DNA of 64,000 nucleotides from an uncultured Verrucomicrobia subdivision 3 bacterium (GCA_903865745.1 CAIPKV010000079.1:42920-106919), one strand, 5' to 3'; positions 8,179 to 17,523 are shown, counted from the stretch's first letter. Numbers and translations: made by a program. Notes: generated by a model not told the origin, from the sequence alone.

Positions 8179-8581
8179 TAAGAGTGTGGTCCGGCGCCGT
8201 TGTCAGGCGTTCACACTGGCCGAAGTATTGGCGGCGATGCTGTTTCTGGCCATCGTCGTGCCGGCGGCAGTTGAGGCAATGCATCTGGCAAGTCTCGCGG
8301 GCGAGGTGGCGGCCCGCAAAGGTGCGGCGGTGCGCGTGGCCGACCGGATTTTGAATGAGAGCCTGGTGATGACGAACTGGAGTAACGGTACGCAGAGCGG
8401 TACGACGAGCGAGGGTGCGATGGAATTTCGTTGGACGCTTACAAGTCAGGCGTGGCCGCAAGACGCGATGCAGTTGGTGACGGCGGAAGTGAAGTTTTCC
8501 GCGCAGGGCAAAGATTATTCAGTGAAGCTGGACACGCTCGCAAGTTTGCCGGGCGGAACAAATTTGAACATGACGCAGTGA
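8153..8581 (+). CDS. gspI: Minor pseudopilin, GspI-like
   Basis: I chose the ATG at 8153 (MKFAILKTSK), which overlaps the end of gspH; another start lies five codons upstream. The prepilin site QA|FTLAEVLAAMLF keeps Glu+5, and the short body (about 120 mature residues) resembles the GspI/PilV group of small pseudopilins that initiate the pseudopilus tip complex with GspJ and GspK. The stop overlaps the gspJ start (GTGA). The family assignment rests on size, signal and position. Confidence 0.78.
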   Translation: MKFAILKTSKSVVRRRCQAFTLAEVLAAMLFLAIVVPAAVEAMHLASLAGEVAARKGAAVRVADRILNESLVMTNWSNGTQSGTTSEGAMEFRWTLTSQAWPQDAMQLVTAEVKFSAQGKDYSVKLDTLASLPGGTNLNMTQ

Positions 8582-9366
8582 AAATTGAACTAAAAGTTAA
8601 ATCGTTGAACCGTTGCAATGTTGAATTGTGGCCGCGTCATGTGGCGCTTTACGATTCAACCATTCGACGATTCCGCTATTCAACGGGCTCCGCTTTTACG
8701 CTGGTCGAGATGATTCTCGCCATCGGGGTTGCTGCGCTGGTTTTGGTTGCCGTCAATGCGGTGCTATTTACTGCGCTGCATTTGCGCGAGGTAACCACCG
8801 ATGTGGTGGACGCCGCGACGCCGGTTGATCAAGCCTATACATATCTGCGACGCGATCTGGAGTGCGTCGTTACGCCGACGAACGGTACGAGCAAATATCT
8901 CTCCGGCAGCTTCCGCGTCGGCAACGGCATTACCAGCACCGGTGTCAGCGAACCGGCGGCGGCAGAGATATTCACGGCAACCGGCGCATTGAGTGCTAAT
9001 GCGCCGTGGGCGGATATCCAACGAGTGACGTATGAGCTTAAAAATTCCAATGACGGCTCTGGCCAGCGCGGTTTGTATCGCAGCGTTTTAAGAAACTTGT
9101 TGTCCACCACTACGCCGGTGGTAGATGACCAGCTCATGTTGAGTGGTGTTGCAAGCGTGAAATTCTCCTGCTACGACGGCACGCAATGGCAGGAAGCCTG
9201 GGACACGACTGATCCGACCTCGGCTACCACCAATCTGCCGATGGCTGTCCGCGTGGAAATTCAGATGGCCGGCACGGACAAGACAACGGAGCCGATTCAA
9301 CTCGTGGTGCCGATTGATTCCGTGGCGCGCACGAACATGGTTTTGGCCAGCACGACGGGAAACTGA
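8578..9366 (+). CDS. gspJ: Minor pseudopilin, GspJ-like
   Basis: The start is taken as GTG 8578, which overlaps the gspI stop; the frame is open further upstream, but that part is antisense-quality sequence inside gspI. A leader of about 40 residues precedes SA|FTLVEMILAIGVAALVL, and the body carries GspJ-like features: a ring of hydrophilic residues, TYLRRDLECV, and a C-terminal LPMAVRVEIQM beta segment. GspJ forms the pseudopilus tip with GspI and GspK. It ends 2 bp before gspK. Confidence 0.85.
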   Translation: MKIELKVKSLNRCNVELWPRHVALYDSTIRRFRYSTGSAFTLVEMILAIGVAALVLVAVNAVLFTALHLREVTTDVVDAATPVDQAYTYLRRDLECVVTPTNGTSKYLSGSFRVGNGITSTGVSEPAAAEIFTATGALSANAPWADIQRVTYELKNSNDGSGQRGLYRSVLRNLLSTTTPVVDDQLMLSGVASVKFSCYDGTQWQEAWDTTDPTSATTNLPMAVRVEIQMAGTDKTTEPIQLVVPIDSVARTNMVLASTTGN

Positions 9367-9368
9367 AG

Positions 9369-10736
9369 ATGAAATTAACCCACTCACAACTGTGGTTTGA
9401 AGCCCGGCGCGAACGCGCGTCGGTGCTAATCATCGTACTGTGGGTGTGCATCGGCCTCGTCAGCATCGCGCTGTATTTTGCGAACACGATGACCTACGAG
9501 CTGCGTGCGTCCGACAATCGCGTCAGCGGCGTGGTGGCTGATCAAGCGATCGAGGGTGCGGCGCGCTACGTTAGCCTAGTGCTGCTGAATTATGCAACCA
9601 ACGGCGCGGTGCCGGTTAGCTCACAGTTCAAGTGTGAGGCCGTGCCGGTGGGTGATGCAAAATTCTGGCTCATTGGTCGCGATCTAAACGAAGGTAATTC
9701 CACTGAGCCATATTTCGGTTTGGTAGACGAGGGCGGCAAATTGAATTTAAATAACGTCAGCACCAATGTTTTCCAGTATCTACCGAATATTACGTCAGAC
9801 TTTGCTGACGCCATCATGGACTGGCGTGGCACGAATGGCGTTGTCTCGCTGGATTACAATTCGCTTGGCTACGTGGACAAAAACGCGCCGTTCGAAACGG
9901 TGGATGAACTGCGGCTCGTTTTTGGCGCGACGGAAGACATGCTGGCAGGTGAGGACTTGAATCGTAATGGCGTGCTGGATGCGACCGAAAAAGATTTAAA
10001 CAGCAACGGTCAGCTGGACACTGGTTTGTTTGAGGATGTGACGGTTTACACGCGCGAGCCGAATTTTCATGCCGACGGTACGTCGCTGACAAACGTAAAT
10101 ACGGCGACGCAAGGCCAGATTAAGTCGTTGTTCCAAAACCTTGGCACCAGTCGCGAGAACCAGATGTGGACGGCCATCAACAACCGGCTGCATCCGACGC
10201 GCGGTCAGGGACAGAATTTCACCGGCATTTTGGATTTTGCACTGTTCTGCAAAAACCAAGGGCTGAGCTCGGATAATTTTGCCGCTATTGCCCCGAACTT
10301 GACGACAACAACCAACACCTACATCCGCAACCGCGTGAACGTCAATACTGCCAATTCTGATGTGCTGACGGCTGTGTTCATGGGTGCCAACGTGGATGAA
10401 CAGACGGCGATTAGCGCCGCGCAGACAATTATTTCCTATCGCCAGCAAAATTCCAATGACCTCAGTACTGTCGCGTGGGTGATTGACGCGCTGGGCAACA
10501 ATAGCCCCGTCGTTAGCGCGTTGGCTAAAGGTGATTACTTGACGACGCACAGCTACCAGTTCACTGCTGACATCGCGGCAGTCGGGCCGTTCGGGCGTGG
10601 CTACCGGCGGGTGAAATTCATTTTTGATGTGAGCGACGGTACGCCGAAAATCTTGTATCGTCAGGACTTGAGTCGGCTCGGCTGGGCACTTGGTGAAAGG
10701 GCACGAGAAAATCTGGTCGCGAAGGACACACAATGA
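9369..10736 (+). CDS. gspK: General secretion protein GspK
   Basis: The 455-residue protein has a short basic leader (FEARRERA), a hydrophobic helix SVLIIVLWVCIGLVSIALYF without Glu+5, which is typical for GspK, then the large periplasmic part with the GspK signatures FGLVDEGGKLNLN and VNVNTANSDVL (helix-hairpin-helix-like) and the YTREPNFHAD region. GspK caps the pseudopilus tip. Its 3' end overlaps gspL (ATGA). Confidence 0.9.
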   Translation: MKLTHSQLWFEARRERASVLIIVLWVCIGLVSIALYFANTMTYELRASDNRVSGVVADQAIEGAARYVSLVLLNYATNGAVPVSSQFKCEAVPVGDAKFWLIGRDLNEGNSTEPYFGLVDEGGKLNLNNVSTNVFQYLPNITSDFADAIMDWRGTNGVVSLDYNSLGYVDKNAPFETVDELRLVFGATEDMLAGEDLNRNGVLDATEKDLNSNGQLDTGLFEDVTVYTREPNFHADGTSLTNVNTATQGQIKSLFQNLGTSRENQMWTAINNRLHPTRGQGQNFTGILDFALFCKNQGLSSDNFAAIAPNLTTTTNTYIRNRVNVNTANSDVLTAVFMGANVDEQTAISAAQTIISYRQQNSNDLSTVAWVIDALGNNSPVVSALAKGDYLTTHSYQFTADIAAVGPFGRGYRRVKFIFDVSDGTPKILYRQDLSRLGWALGERARENLVAKDTQ

Positions 10737-12190
10737 AACCCGAATTTAAATTCAAATTAGGCGGGCAGAAAAAGCTGACATCGCTGCTTGGCCTCGCTTT
10801 AGATGGCAGTCGGCTCGATGGCCTGGTACTCAAGCGCACCAATGACGCCTTGGTTTTGCTGCAAAAATTTTCGGTGGTGCTCGCGCTCGACCCGCTCACT
10901 GCCGCGCCGGAATTGGTTGGTCGCGAAATCCGCAATCAACTTGATGCTGCCGGCGTGCGTGAGCGTAACTGCATTTTTGGCGTGCCGCTGAAGTGGGTGC
11001 TGACGGCACAAACAGAGCTGCCACCGCTTTCGGATGCGGACGCGGCGAGCTTGTTGCAGCTCGAAGCGGAAAAAGGTTTTCATTACGACGTGGCGACGCT
11101 GCTGATTTGCCAATCGCGTAGCCCGCTGACAGACGGAAAACAAAGTGTTCTGCTTGCGGGTATTCCGAACACCCATCTCGCGACGCTTGAAAATATTTTG
11201 ACGGCGGCCAAATTGAAACCGGTCAGTTTCGCGCCTGGCATTTCCGCGCTGCAACATATCGGCGACAAAAATTCCGGCGGCGTGTTGGCGCTTGCGATTG
11301 GCGAGAGCAGTGTCGGCCTGCAAATCACGGCGGGCGGCGGCGTGGTTGCCTTGCGTTCACTTGAAGGCACGGTGGAAGAGGTGGCTGGTCGGCGCACGCT
11401 CCGCTTGGATGTGGTGGCGCGCGAGGTGCGCATCACGCTCGGCCAGCTGCCAGTCGGGCTGCGCGACGTGGTGAAGCGCATCCGAATTTTTGGACCGCGC
11501 GAGCTGGCGCAGCCGCTGGTGGACGAGTTGGAACTGCGCTTCGAGCCAGCGGGCTTTAAGGTTGAATTGGTTACGACCTACGCACCGGACGAATTTGGAG
11601 TAGTGCTACCGGTGGAGACTTCGTTGTCGCCGGCGTTCAGCTTGGCGGCGAGAATTTTAGCAGGGCAGAAACTGGCGTTTGAATTTCTGCCACCGAAGCC
11701 GAACTTCGTTGAGTTGTTCGTCACGAAATATTCTTCAGGCCGGCTACGCACGACGGGCGCGGTGGCGGCGGGCATTGTCGCAATTTTTTTCGCGGCGTTT
11801 TTGTTTCAGCAGATTCAGCTGTGGCATTACCGCGTGCAATGGTCTCGCATGGCGGCGAAGGTAAGCGAGTTGCAGGCGATCCAGGACAACATCCGGCAGT
11901 ATCGTTCCTGGTATGACGGCTCGTTCAAAAATCTTTACATCCTGCGGCAGTTGTCGCTGGCGTTTCCCGAGGACGGCTCGGTGACGGCGAAAAACATCGA
12001 GGTCCGCGACGGCAGTACGGTGACCTGCTCTGGAACGGCGACCGATTATGCGGCGCTGCTGGCGATGCAGGCAAAACTGCGCACAGCGGAGGGCGTGAGC
12101 AATGTGAAGCTGGAGCAGATCCGCGGTAAGGCACCGATGCAGTTTGTGTTTGGTTTCACCTTAAATAACGGAGGCGGCAGTGAAAATTAA
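10733..12190 (+). CDS. gspL: GspL-like protein (PilM-like plus PilN-like)
   Basis: The 485 residues contain an actin-like cytoplasmic region related to PilM/GspL (about 18-330), one transmembrane segment (about 340-362, AVAAGIVAIFFAAFLF), and a periplasmic coiled segment plus ferredoxin-like PilN/GspL end. GspL links the ATPase to the inner-membrane platform. It overlaps gspK at the start and gspM at the end. The actin-like part is longer and more PilM-like than in classical enterobacterial GspL. Confidence 0.8.
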   Translation: MKPEFKFKLGGQKKLTSLLGLALDGSRLDGLVLKRTNDALVLLQKFSVVLALDPLTAAPELVGREIRNQLDAAGVRERNCIFGVPLKWVLTAQTELPPLSDADAASLLQLEAEKGFHYDVATLLICQSRSPLTDGKQSVLLAGIPNTHLATLENILTAAKLKPVSFAPGISALQHIGDKNSGGVLALAIGESSVGLQITAGGGVVALRSLEGTVEEVAGRRTLRLDVVAREVRITLGQLPVGLRDVVKRIRIFGPRELAQPLVDELELRFEPAGFKVELVTTYAPDEFGVVLPVETSLSPAFSLAARILAGQKLAFEFLPPKPNFVELFVTKYSSGRLRTTGAVAAGIVAIFFAAFLFQQIQLWHYRVQWSRMAAKVSELQAIQDNIRQYRSWYDGSFKNLYILRQLSLAFPEDGSVTAKNIEVRDGSTVTCSGTATDYAALLAMQAKLRTAEGVSNVKLEQIRGKAPMQFVFGFTLNNGGGSEN

Positions 12191-12716
12191 GAATCGTCAG
12201 GAATTTCTGGTGGTGCTGACCGTCGCGGCTTTCGCGCTGCTGGTGGTTGTGAATTTCATCCTCGAACCACTCGGCGACTGGTGGTCGGCACGGCAGGCGC
12301 AGATCAAGGAATTGCGCACAGAGGTTACCGCTGGCCAGCAACTCATCCGACGTGAGTCTGGCATCCGTAGCCGCTGGGCGGACATGACGGCGAACGCGCT
12401 GCCGGAAAATACATCGTTGGCAGAGCAAAAACTCCTGACGGCGGTGGACGGTTGGTCGCGCGGCAGCGGCGCGGAGGTGACAAGCCTGATGCCGCAATGG
12501 AAAAATGAATCTACAAATTATCTGACGCTGACGTGCCGGGTGGAAACATCCGGCGACCTCGGTGCACTGAGCAAATTTCTCTATGACCTTGAGAATGGAC
12601 CGATGGCGATACGAGTGGATTCGTTGGAGTTGGGCGCACATGATAAGGATGGCCAGCAAATGACTTTGAGCACGGAAATCAATGGGCTGGCACTGGTCCA
12701 GCCGGACAAAAAATGA
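12180..12716 (+). CDS. gspM: GspM/PilO-like assembly protein
   Basis: The 178-residue protein begins at GTG 12180 inside the end of gspL. It has a short cytoplasmic tail, one membrane helix (about 9-28), a coiled-coil segment and a small periplasmic ferredoxin-like domain, the usual plan of GspM and PilO, the partners of GspL and PilN. Sequence identity to either family is low by eye; position and topology carry the call. Confidence 0.72.
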   Translation: MKIKNRQEFLVVLTVAAFALLVVVNFILEPLGDWWSARQAQIKELRTEVTAGQQLIRRESGIRSRWADMTANALPENTSLAEQKLLTAVDGWSRGSGAEVTSLMPQWKNESTNYLTLTCRVETSGDLGALSKFLYDLENGPMAIRVDSLELGAHDKDGQQMTLSTEINGLALVQPDKK

Positions 12717-13324
12717 AACCGCCCCGCATAAAAAAAATATTTCCGGCGATGCTTGTGCTGGCGGTCAGTTTTATTGCTGCCGGGCAGTCGAACCGTGTCC
12801 CGGGTGCGACGGATTACGCGGCGTTCAGCGGATTCGTAACGGATCGGAACATCTTTGACCCGAACCGCCAGCCGCATTACACCTCGGAACGTCCGCGAAT
12901 ACGGACGATCCACACGCATGTTTCGCCCTCAGCGCCGGCGTTTTCGCTGGTTGGCACGATGAGCTACCAAAAAGGCTATTTTTCATTTTTCAGCGGGAAC
13001 GATGACGAATTGAAAAGAGTGCTGCCGGTCTCGGGCACAATCGCGGGCTATACGGTCACGCAAATTGCCCAAGGCCGCGTGACGCTAGCGTCTACGAACA
13101 AATCCGACAAATTGGAACTAAAATTGGGCGACGTGCTGCGCCAGGAAAATGGGAAGTGGGCATTGTCCGATTCGGGTGATTTGCCCGAAGGTGCCGGTAG
13201 CAGCATAGTCACGCAGACGGTCGGTTCCTCGGGAAGTAATAATGCGGCAGCGCCCTCACCGGCGCTGGGACAGAATGATGTGTTAAAACGACTGATGGAA
13301 TTACGAGCAAAGGAAAACCAATGA
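12713..13324 (+). CDS. GspC/PilP-like periplasmic linker
   Basis: The 203-residue protein has an N-terminal hydrophobic anchor or signal (about 8-25), the sequence FVTDRNIFDPNRQP, and a beta-rich HR-like domain (about 75-155, SLVGTMSYQKGYFSFF... LPVSGTIAGYTV) like those of GspC and PilP. A flexible Ser/Ala/Pro tail follows. Such proteins tie the inner-membrane complex to secretin domain N0. It lies between gspM and the secretin gene with ATGA overlaps on both sides. It lacks a PDZ domain, so it is nearer PilP-length than classical GspC. Confidence 0.7.
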   Translation: MKPPRIKKIFPAMLVLAVSFIAAGQSNRVPGATDYAAFSGFVTDRNIFDPNRQPHYTSERPRIRTIHTHVSPSAPAFSLVGTMSYQKGYFSFFSGNDDELKRVLPVSGTIAGYTVTQIAQGRVTLASTNKSDKLELKLGDVLRQENGKWALSDSGDLPEGAGSSIVTQTVGSSGSNNAAAPSPALGQNDVLKRLMELRAKENQ

Positions 13325-14703
13325 AAAAATTAATTTTAAACCTCATGGCCGTGGGGGCGGCAGGCTGGCTTACGTCTGCCAGCGCCCAACCAACTGCACC
13401 GGACAACAACGGTAATATTCCGCCGCCGCCAGCACTCGATCAAGCGCCACCGCCCGAAATTCCAGTGCCTGCCGAAGTGCCGGTAGACAGCATTGCGCCG
13501 GCTGAGAAAGCCGTGGTTGCTCCAGTAACAATCTTACCGGGGACGAACAATGCCGTGGCTAACGAAAACTTGAATTCCAATTTCACGCCGCCGGATTCGG
13601 CGCTAGGCTCGAACAACCCGGAAGAGCTGCGGTTAAATTTCCGCAACGCACCGCTGGAGATGGTCTTGAATTATTTGAGCGATGCGGCGGGCTTTATCAT
13701 CGTGCTGGATACGCGCGTCAATGGCAATGTCAGCGTCATCAGTAGTCATCCGATGACTCGGGATGAGGCGGTGGACTTGCTCAATTTTGAGCTGAATAAA
13801 AATGGTTATGCGGCTATTCGAAACGGCCGGACGCTAACCATTTTGGACAAGAACGACGCGAAGACGCGTGATATCCCGGTGAAGACCGGCAACCTCCCGG
13901 ACCAGATCCCGAATAACGCGGAAATCGTGACGCAGATCATTCCAATCCGCTTTGTGGAGGCGCGGCAGCTCGTCTCGGATTTGACGTCTTTCGTCTCGCC
14001 GCAGGCGACGGTGGTGGCAAATGAGGAGGGTAATTCGATTGTCATCACGGACACGCAGTCGAACATCCGTCACTTGACGGAAATCATCAAGGCGATTGAC
14101 GATAGTGCTGAGGCGGAGACGGTCATCCGTGTGTTCCGTCTGAAATACGCCAGCCCGGCCGATGTTGCGGCGGAGCTGGGTGAAATCTTTCCGAACAGCG
14201 GGTCCGGCTCCGGCACGCAGTCGCCGACACGTTTTGCTGGCGGTGGCGGCGGGCCGGGCGGTTTTTTTGCACGGATGATGGGGGGTGGCGGTGGCGGCGG
14301 AACTTCCACCGGCAGCAGTTCTACTGACCGCATCAAGAAGGCAACGGCGGTTAACGCGGTGGCGGATTCGCGTATCCAAGCGGTCATCGTGACGGCGCCA
14401 AAAGATTTGATGGAGCAGATTTCGAACATGATGAACGACCTCGACGTGCCATCGACGCGTGACCAGAAAGTCTATGTGTTCCACATGGATAACGGCGACC
14501 CCCAGCAGGCGGTTCAGGTTCTGCAAAATATGTTCCAGACCAGCGGCTCGCGGAGCAGTGGCAGCAGTTCATCACAGAATAGTGCGTTGATGACGCGCGC
14601 GCAGAACAACACCACGGCGACCAGCTCGTCCACGACTTCAGGCTCCACCAGCATTGGTGGTGCCGGCGGTGGTACCCGTGCTGGTGGGGGCGCGGGATTT
14701 TAA
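13321..14703 (+). CDS. gspD: Secretin N-terminal half (domains N0-N2 and first part of N3)
   Basis: The 460-residue product has a Sec signal (MKKLILNLMAVGAAGWLTSA), a Pro-rich stretch, N0 (about 100-180, RLNFRNAPLEMVLNYLSDAA), N1 (about 197-260, IIPIRFVEARQLVSDLTSFV), N2 with a Gly-rich insert (about 268-378), and the first half of N3 (KVYVFHMDNGDPQQAVQVLQ) followed by a Ser/Gly-rich loop and a TAA stop. It contains no beta-barrel secretin domain. The remainder is encoded in the next gene, in the same frame, after 27 intervening bases. N domains form the periplasmic vestibule that recruits the GspC-like protein. Confidence 0.9.
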   Translation: MKKLILNLMAVGAAGWLTSASAQPTAPDNNGNIPPPPALDQAPPPEIPVPAEVPVDSIAPAEKAVVAPVTILPGTNNAVANENLNSNFTPPDSALGSNNPEELRLNFRNAPLEMVLNYLSDAAGFIIVLDTRVNGNVSVISSHPMTRDEAVDLLNFELNKNGYAAIRNGRTLTILDKNDAKTRDIPVKTGNLPDQIPNNAEIVTQIIPIRFVEARQLVSDLTSFVSPQATVVANEEGNSIVITDTQSNIRHLTEIIKAIDDSAEAETVIRVFRLKYASPADVAAELGEIFPNSGSGSGTQSPTRFAGGGGGPGGFFARMMGGGGGGGTSTGSSSTDRIKKATAVNAVADSRIQAVIVTAPKDLMEQISNMMNDLDVPSTRDQKVYVFHMDNGDPQQAVQVLQNMFQTSGSRSSGSSSSQNSALMTRAQNNTTATSSSTTSGSTSIGGAGGGTRAGGGAGF

Positions 14704-14730
14704 TTTGACCGTTTAATCGGAGATAAAATT

Positions 14731-15936
14731 ATGAAGATACAACATTTCAAAAATATTTACACCAGCGTGCTAGTGTTTTGCTTGTGCGCGGCATTGACTG
14801 TGCAAGCGCAACAGCGTGGTGGCTTTGGCGGCGGTGGCTTTGGCGGGTTTGGTGGCTTCGGTGGCTTTGGCGGCGGTATCGGTGGCGGTACCCGCACCAG
14901 TAGTTCTACTGCCGGCCAATACAACAACAACGGCACCGTGGGCAATGCAGTCATCTCGGTGGACCCAGTGACACATAATATTGTGGTCATCGCCGATGAT
15001 GTGACTAGCCAGCAGATCAGCAATGTAATTGCCAATCTCGACGTGCCCGAGCCGCAGGTGCTCATCAAGGTAGTCTTTGTCGAGGTGGACGATAACAAAG
15101 CGTCCGCTATTGGCGTGCAAGGTAGTTACAATAATAGCTCGTCGCAATTGAACACCACGCTGACCAATAACTTTGGTCTGCCGCAGGCGTTAGCGGGAGC
15201 AACCGGCAGTGGCGGGATGTATCAGCTAATGGGTGACAATTTTACGACGACCATCCAAGCGCTGGCTACTGCCGGTAAGGCGCAGGTGCTTTCGCGCCCG
15301 TCCATATTGGCCCGCGACGGCCAGCAGGCTGAGATTGTTGTTGGTCAGAGCATTTACCTACCTAGTGGTGTGAGCTATACCACCGTTGGTAACACAACTA
15401 CCACGATTCCAACCATCAATGGTAGCTATCAGAATGTTGGTATCCAACTCGACGTGACCCCATTCATCGGTGAGAACAGTCTAGTACAGATGATTTTGGA
15501 ACCGCAGATTACATCCATAGATAATTCAACGCCCGGTCAGATAATTGTCGGCGGTTCGACCACGGCATTGGGTTCTGGTGGTTCTTCGGCAGTTTATGCG
15601 CCCAATATAAACAAACGGTCCGCCAATACCGTAGTCGTGACGCCCGACGGTCAACCCGTTGTTATTGGCGGCCTAATTGGCAGTGACAAGTCCTCCACGG
15701 ATAGCAAAATTCCTTTTCTCGGTGACATACCACTGCTTGGCCAGCTATTCCGGTTTAATAACAAGTCGAGCACGAAGAGCGAGCTGCTGATTTTCCTTAC
15801 GCCGCACATCGTTCGCGAGCCCGGCCAGTTGCCCGGCATGGCTATCAATGAGACCAAACAGTCACAGCTCATCACCAATTCCGTTTCCGAACAGGAATTA
15901 GACCGCTACCTCGACCGGTTGCCGGTAAAGAAATAG
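14731..15936 (+). CDS. gspD: Secretin C-terminal half (rest of N3 and outer-membrane barrel)
   Basis: This 401-residue protein has its own Sec signal (MKIQHFKNIYTSVLVFCLCA, cleavage near VQAQ) and its own ribosome-binding site (CGGAG). After a Gly/Phe-rich loop (about 28-65) comes the second half of N3 (NAVISVDPVTHNIVVIADD...VIANLDVPEPQVLIKVVFVE), then the complete secretin core with GIQLDVTPFI, the VPGG-like VVIGGLIGSDKS gate region, KIPFLGDIPLLGQLF and LLIFLTPHIV. It forms the outer-membrane channel. Two signal peptides suggest that the halves are exported separately and meet in the periplasm. Confidence 0.9.
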   Translation: MKIQHFKNIYTSVLVFCLCAALTVQAQQRGGFGGGGFGGFGGFGGFGGGIGGGTRTSSSTAGQYNNNGTVGNAVISVDPVTHNIVVIADDVTSQQISNVIANLDVPEPQVLIKVVFVEVDDNKASAIGVQGSYNNSSSQLNTTLTNNFGLPQALAGATGSGGMYQLMGDNFTTTIQALATAGKAQVLSRPSILARDGQQAEIVVGQSIYLPSGVSYTTVGNTTTTIPTINGSYQNVGIQLDVTPFIGENSLVQMILEPQITSIDNSTPGQIIVGGSTTALGSGGSSAVYAPNINKRSANTVVVTPDGQPVVIGGLIGSDKSSTDSKIPFLGDIPLLGQLFRFNNKSSTKSELLIFLTPHIVREPGQLPGMAINETKQSQLITNSVSEQELDRYLDRLPVKK

Positions 15937-15978
15937 AAAATTGTTTATCTCTGCTGCCGCGCCAGACTAGAGCCGCCC

Positions 15979-17520
15979 ATGGAACCGAAACGCCGCCAAA
16001 AACTCGCCACCAGCCTGCTCATCGGTGCGTGGCTGCTGGTGGTCGGCTGGCAGGTCCAGGAACATTTGAGCGTCGTTGCGGCTGCGCGGTCCGACCTCCG
16101 CAGTCGGTCGCACGAGATTGCCGGCACCCTCAGTGCCGTCACCCGCGCACTCAGTTTTCGCGGTGCTGTATTTCAGGAACGCCTCGACCCCGTCCTCAAG
16201 GAACTCGTCAACAACCGCGCCAATGCGCTGGTTAAATTGATTTACGTCGGCTTGCTCAACACCGACGGCGACCCGGTGACGGCGGCCGGCGACACCAATT
16301 TATTTTCTCGCGAAATTCCGGCCAGCGGTGAACTCTGGTCCGACAGCTATGCCACCTTCGTCTTGCCCGTTGAAGGTGCGAGTGTCAGTCCCGAGGGCGT
16401 GACCAACAATCCCACGGTCGTGCTGCCCCCGTTTCGTAATTTTACCAATGGCGAACCGCGCAGCCGTGATTTTTCGCGTCGCGAACCGCGTCCCGATGAA
16501 ACTAATTTCGTCGCCGCCAAATTCCCGTTTCCGTTTACGAATGCCGCCGGCCAGATTGAAACCCCTCCACCGCCGCCCGAGGGCGGCGACCGTCCGCGCG
16601 GCGGCAATCATCGTCCGCCGTGGATGCGCGGGATGACTGATGCCGAGTTCAAGGCGCTCGCCGCCAAGCGCGAGTTGCATGGTCTCGTCCTCGCCATGTC
16701 CACCGACAATTACCGCGCGCTCTGCGTTCACGATGTCTGGCTGCGCGGCGTCATCGTGTTCTTTGCCGGCATCTCCGCGCTCGGGGCCGGGCTCGCGTGG
16801 CGCAATTTGCGGCGCACTTCCGATTTGCAAATCCGCCTCGTACGCGCCAGCGAACTGAATTCGCATCTCAAGGAAATGAACCTCGCCGCCGCCGGCCTCG
16901 CACACGAGACGCGCAATCCGCTTAACCTCATTCGCGGCCAGGCGCAGATGATTGCGCGGTTGCCCGACGCTTCGCCCGATGTGCGCGACAAATCCAAAAT
17001 CATTGTGGACGAGACCGACAAGGTCACCGCGCAGCTCACCGAGTTTATCAACTACTCGCGGCCGCGCGAAGTACGTCGCACGAAGATTGCGCTCACCGCT
17101 GCCTGCTCGGAAATCACCCGCACACTCGCCTACGACATTGGTGAAAAGAAACTTCATGTGGAAGTCACCGGCGACCCGCTGGCGATTGAGGCCGACGAGC
17201 AATTATTGCGACAAGTCTTGTTCAATCTGCTCATCAACGCCACGCAAGCTGTAGATGATGGCGGACAGATTAAAATTGAAGTGCGTCGCGCCAGCGCCAC
17301 CGAGGCGATTTTGGAAGTGCGCGACGACGGCCACGGCGTGGCGTCCGAGAATCGTCAGGAGATTTTCAAGCCGTATTTCACGACCCACCAGAAAGGGACC
17401 GGCCTCGGCCTTGCCGTTGTGTCGCAGATTGTGCTCGCGCACGGCTGGGAAATCGTCTGTCTCCCGAACGAGCCCAAGGGTACGATCTTCCGCCTAATAC
17501 ATCTGAAAATTGCCTCCTGA
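15979..17520 (+). CDS. Membrane sensor histidine kinase, NtrB-like
   Basis: The 513-residue kinase has a membrane segment at about 12-28, a periplasmic sensing region of about 220 residues with a low-complexity Pro/Gly/Arg part (near 190-215), a second membrane segment (about 255-275), a HisKA domain with AHETRNPLNLI (H309), and an HATPase domain with N-box NLLINATQAV, G1 DDGHGV and G2 GTGLGLAVV. The HETRNPL H-box is of the type often paired with sigma-54 activators. It begins 42 bp after the secretin gene and no response regulator is adjacent, so a role in controlling the operon's sigma-54 promoter is inference. It converges on the next gene with a 3-bp gap. Confidence 0.9.
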   Translation: MEPKRRQKLATSLLIGAWLLVVGWQVQEHLSVVAAARSDLRSRSHEIAGTLSAVTRALSFRGAVFQERLDPVLKELVNNRANALVKLIYVGLLNTDGDPVTAAGDTNLFSREIPASGELWSDSYATFVLPVEGASVSPEGVTNNPTVVLPPFRNFTNGEPRSRDFSRREPRPDETNFVAAKFPFPFTNAAGQIETPPPPPEGGDRPRGGNHRPPWMRGMTDAEFKALAAKRELHGLVLAMSTDNYRALCVHDVWLRGVIVFFAGISALGAGLAWRNLRRTSDLQIRLVRASELNSHLKEMNLAAAGLAHETRNPLNLIRGQAQMIARLPDASPDVRDKSKIIVDETDKVTAQLTEFINYSRPREVRRTKIALTAACSEITRTLAYDIGEKKLHVEVTGDPLAIEADEQLLRQVLFNLLINATQAVDDGGQIKIEVRRASATEAILEVRDDGHGVASENRQEIFKPYFTTHQKGTGLGLAVVSQIVLAHGWEIVCLPNEPKGTIFRLIHLKIAS

Positions 17521-17523
17521 AAA

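Noticed and set aside
14701..14733. Simple nonsense mutation or frameshift in gspD
   Set aside because: The downstream part has its own ribosome-binding site and a complete signal peptide, and no frame change occurs, so a true split is the better explanation.
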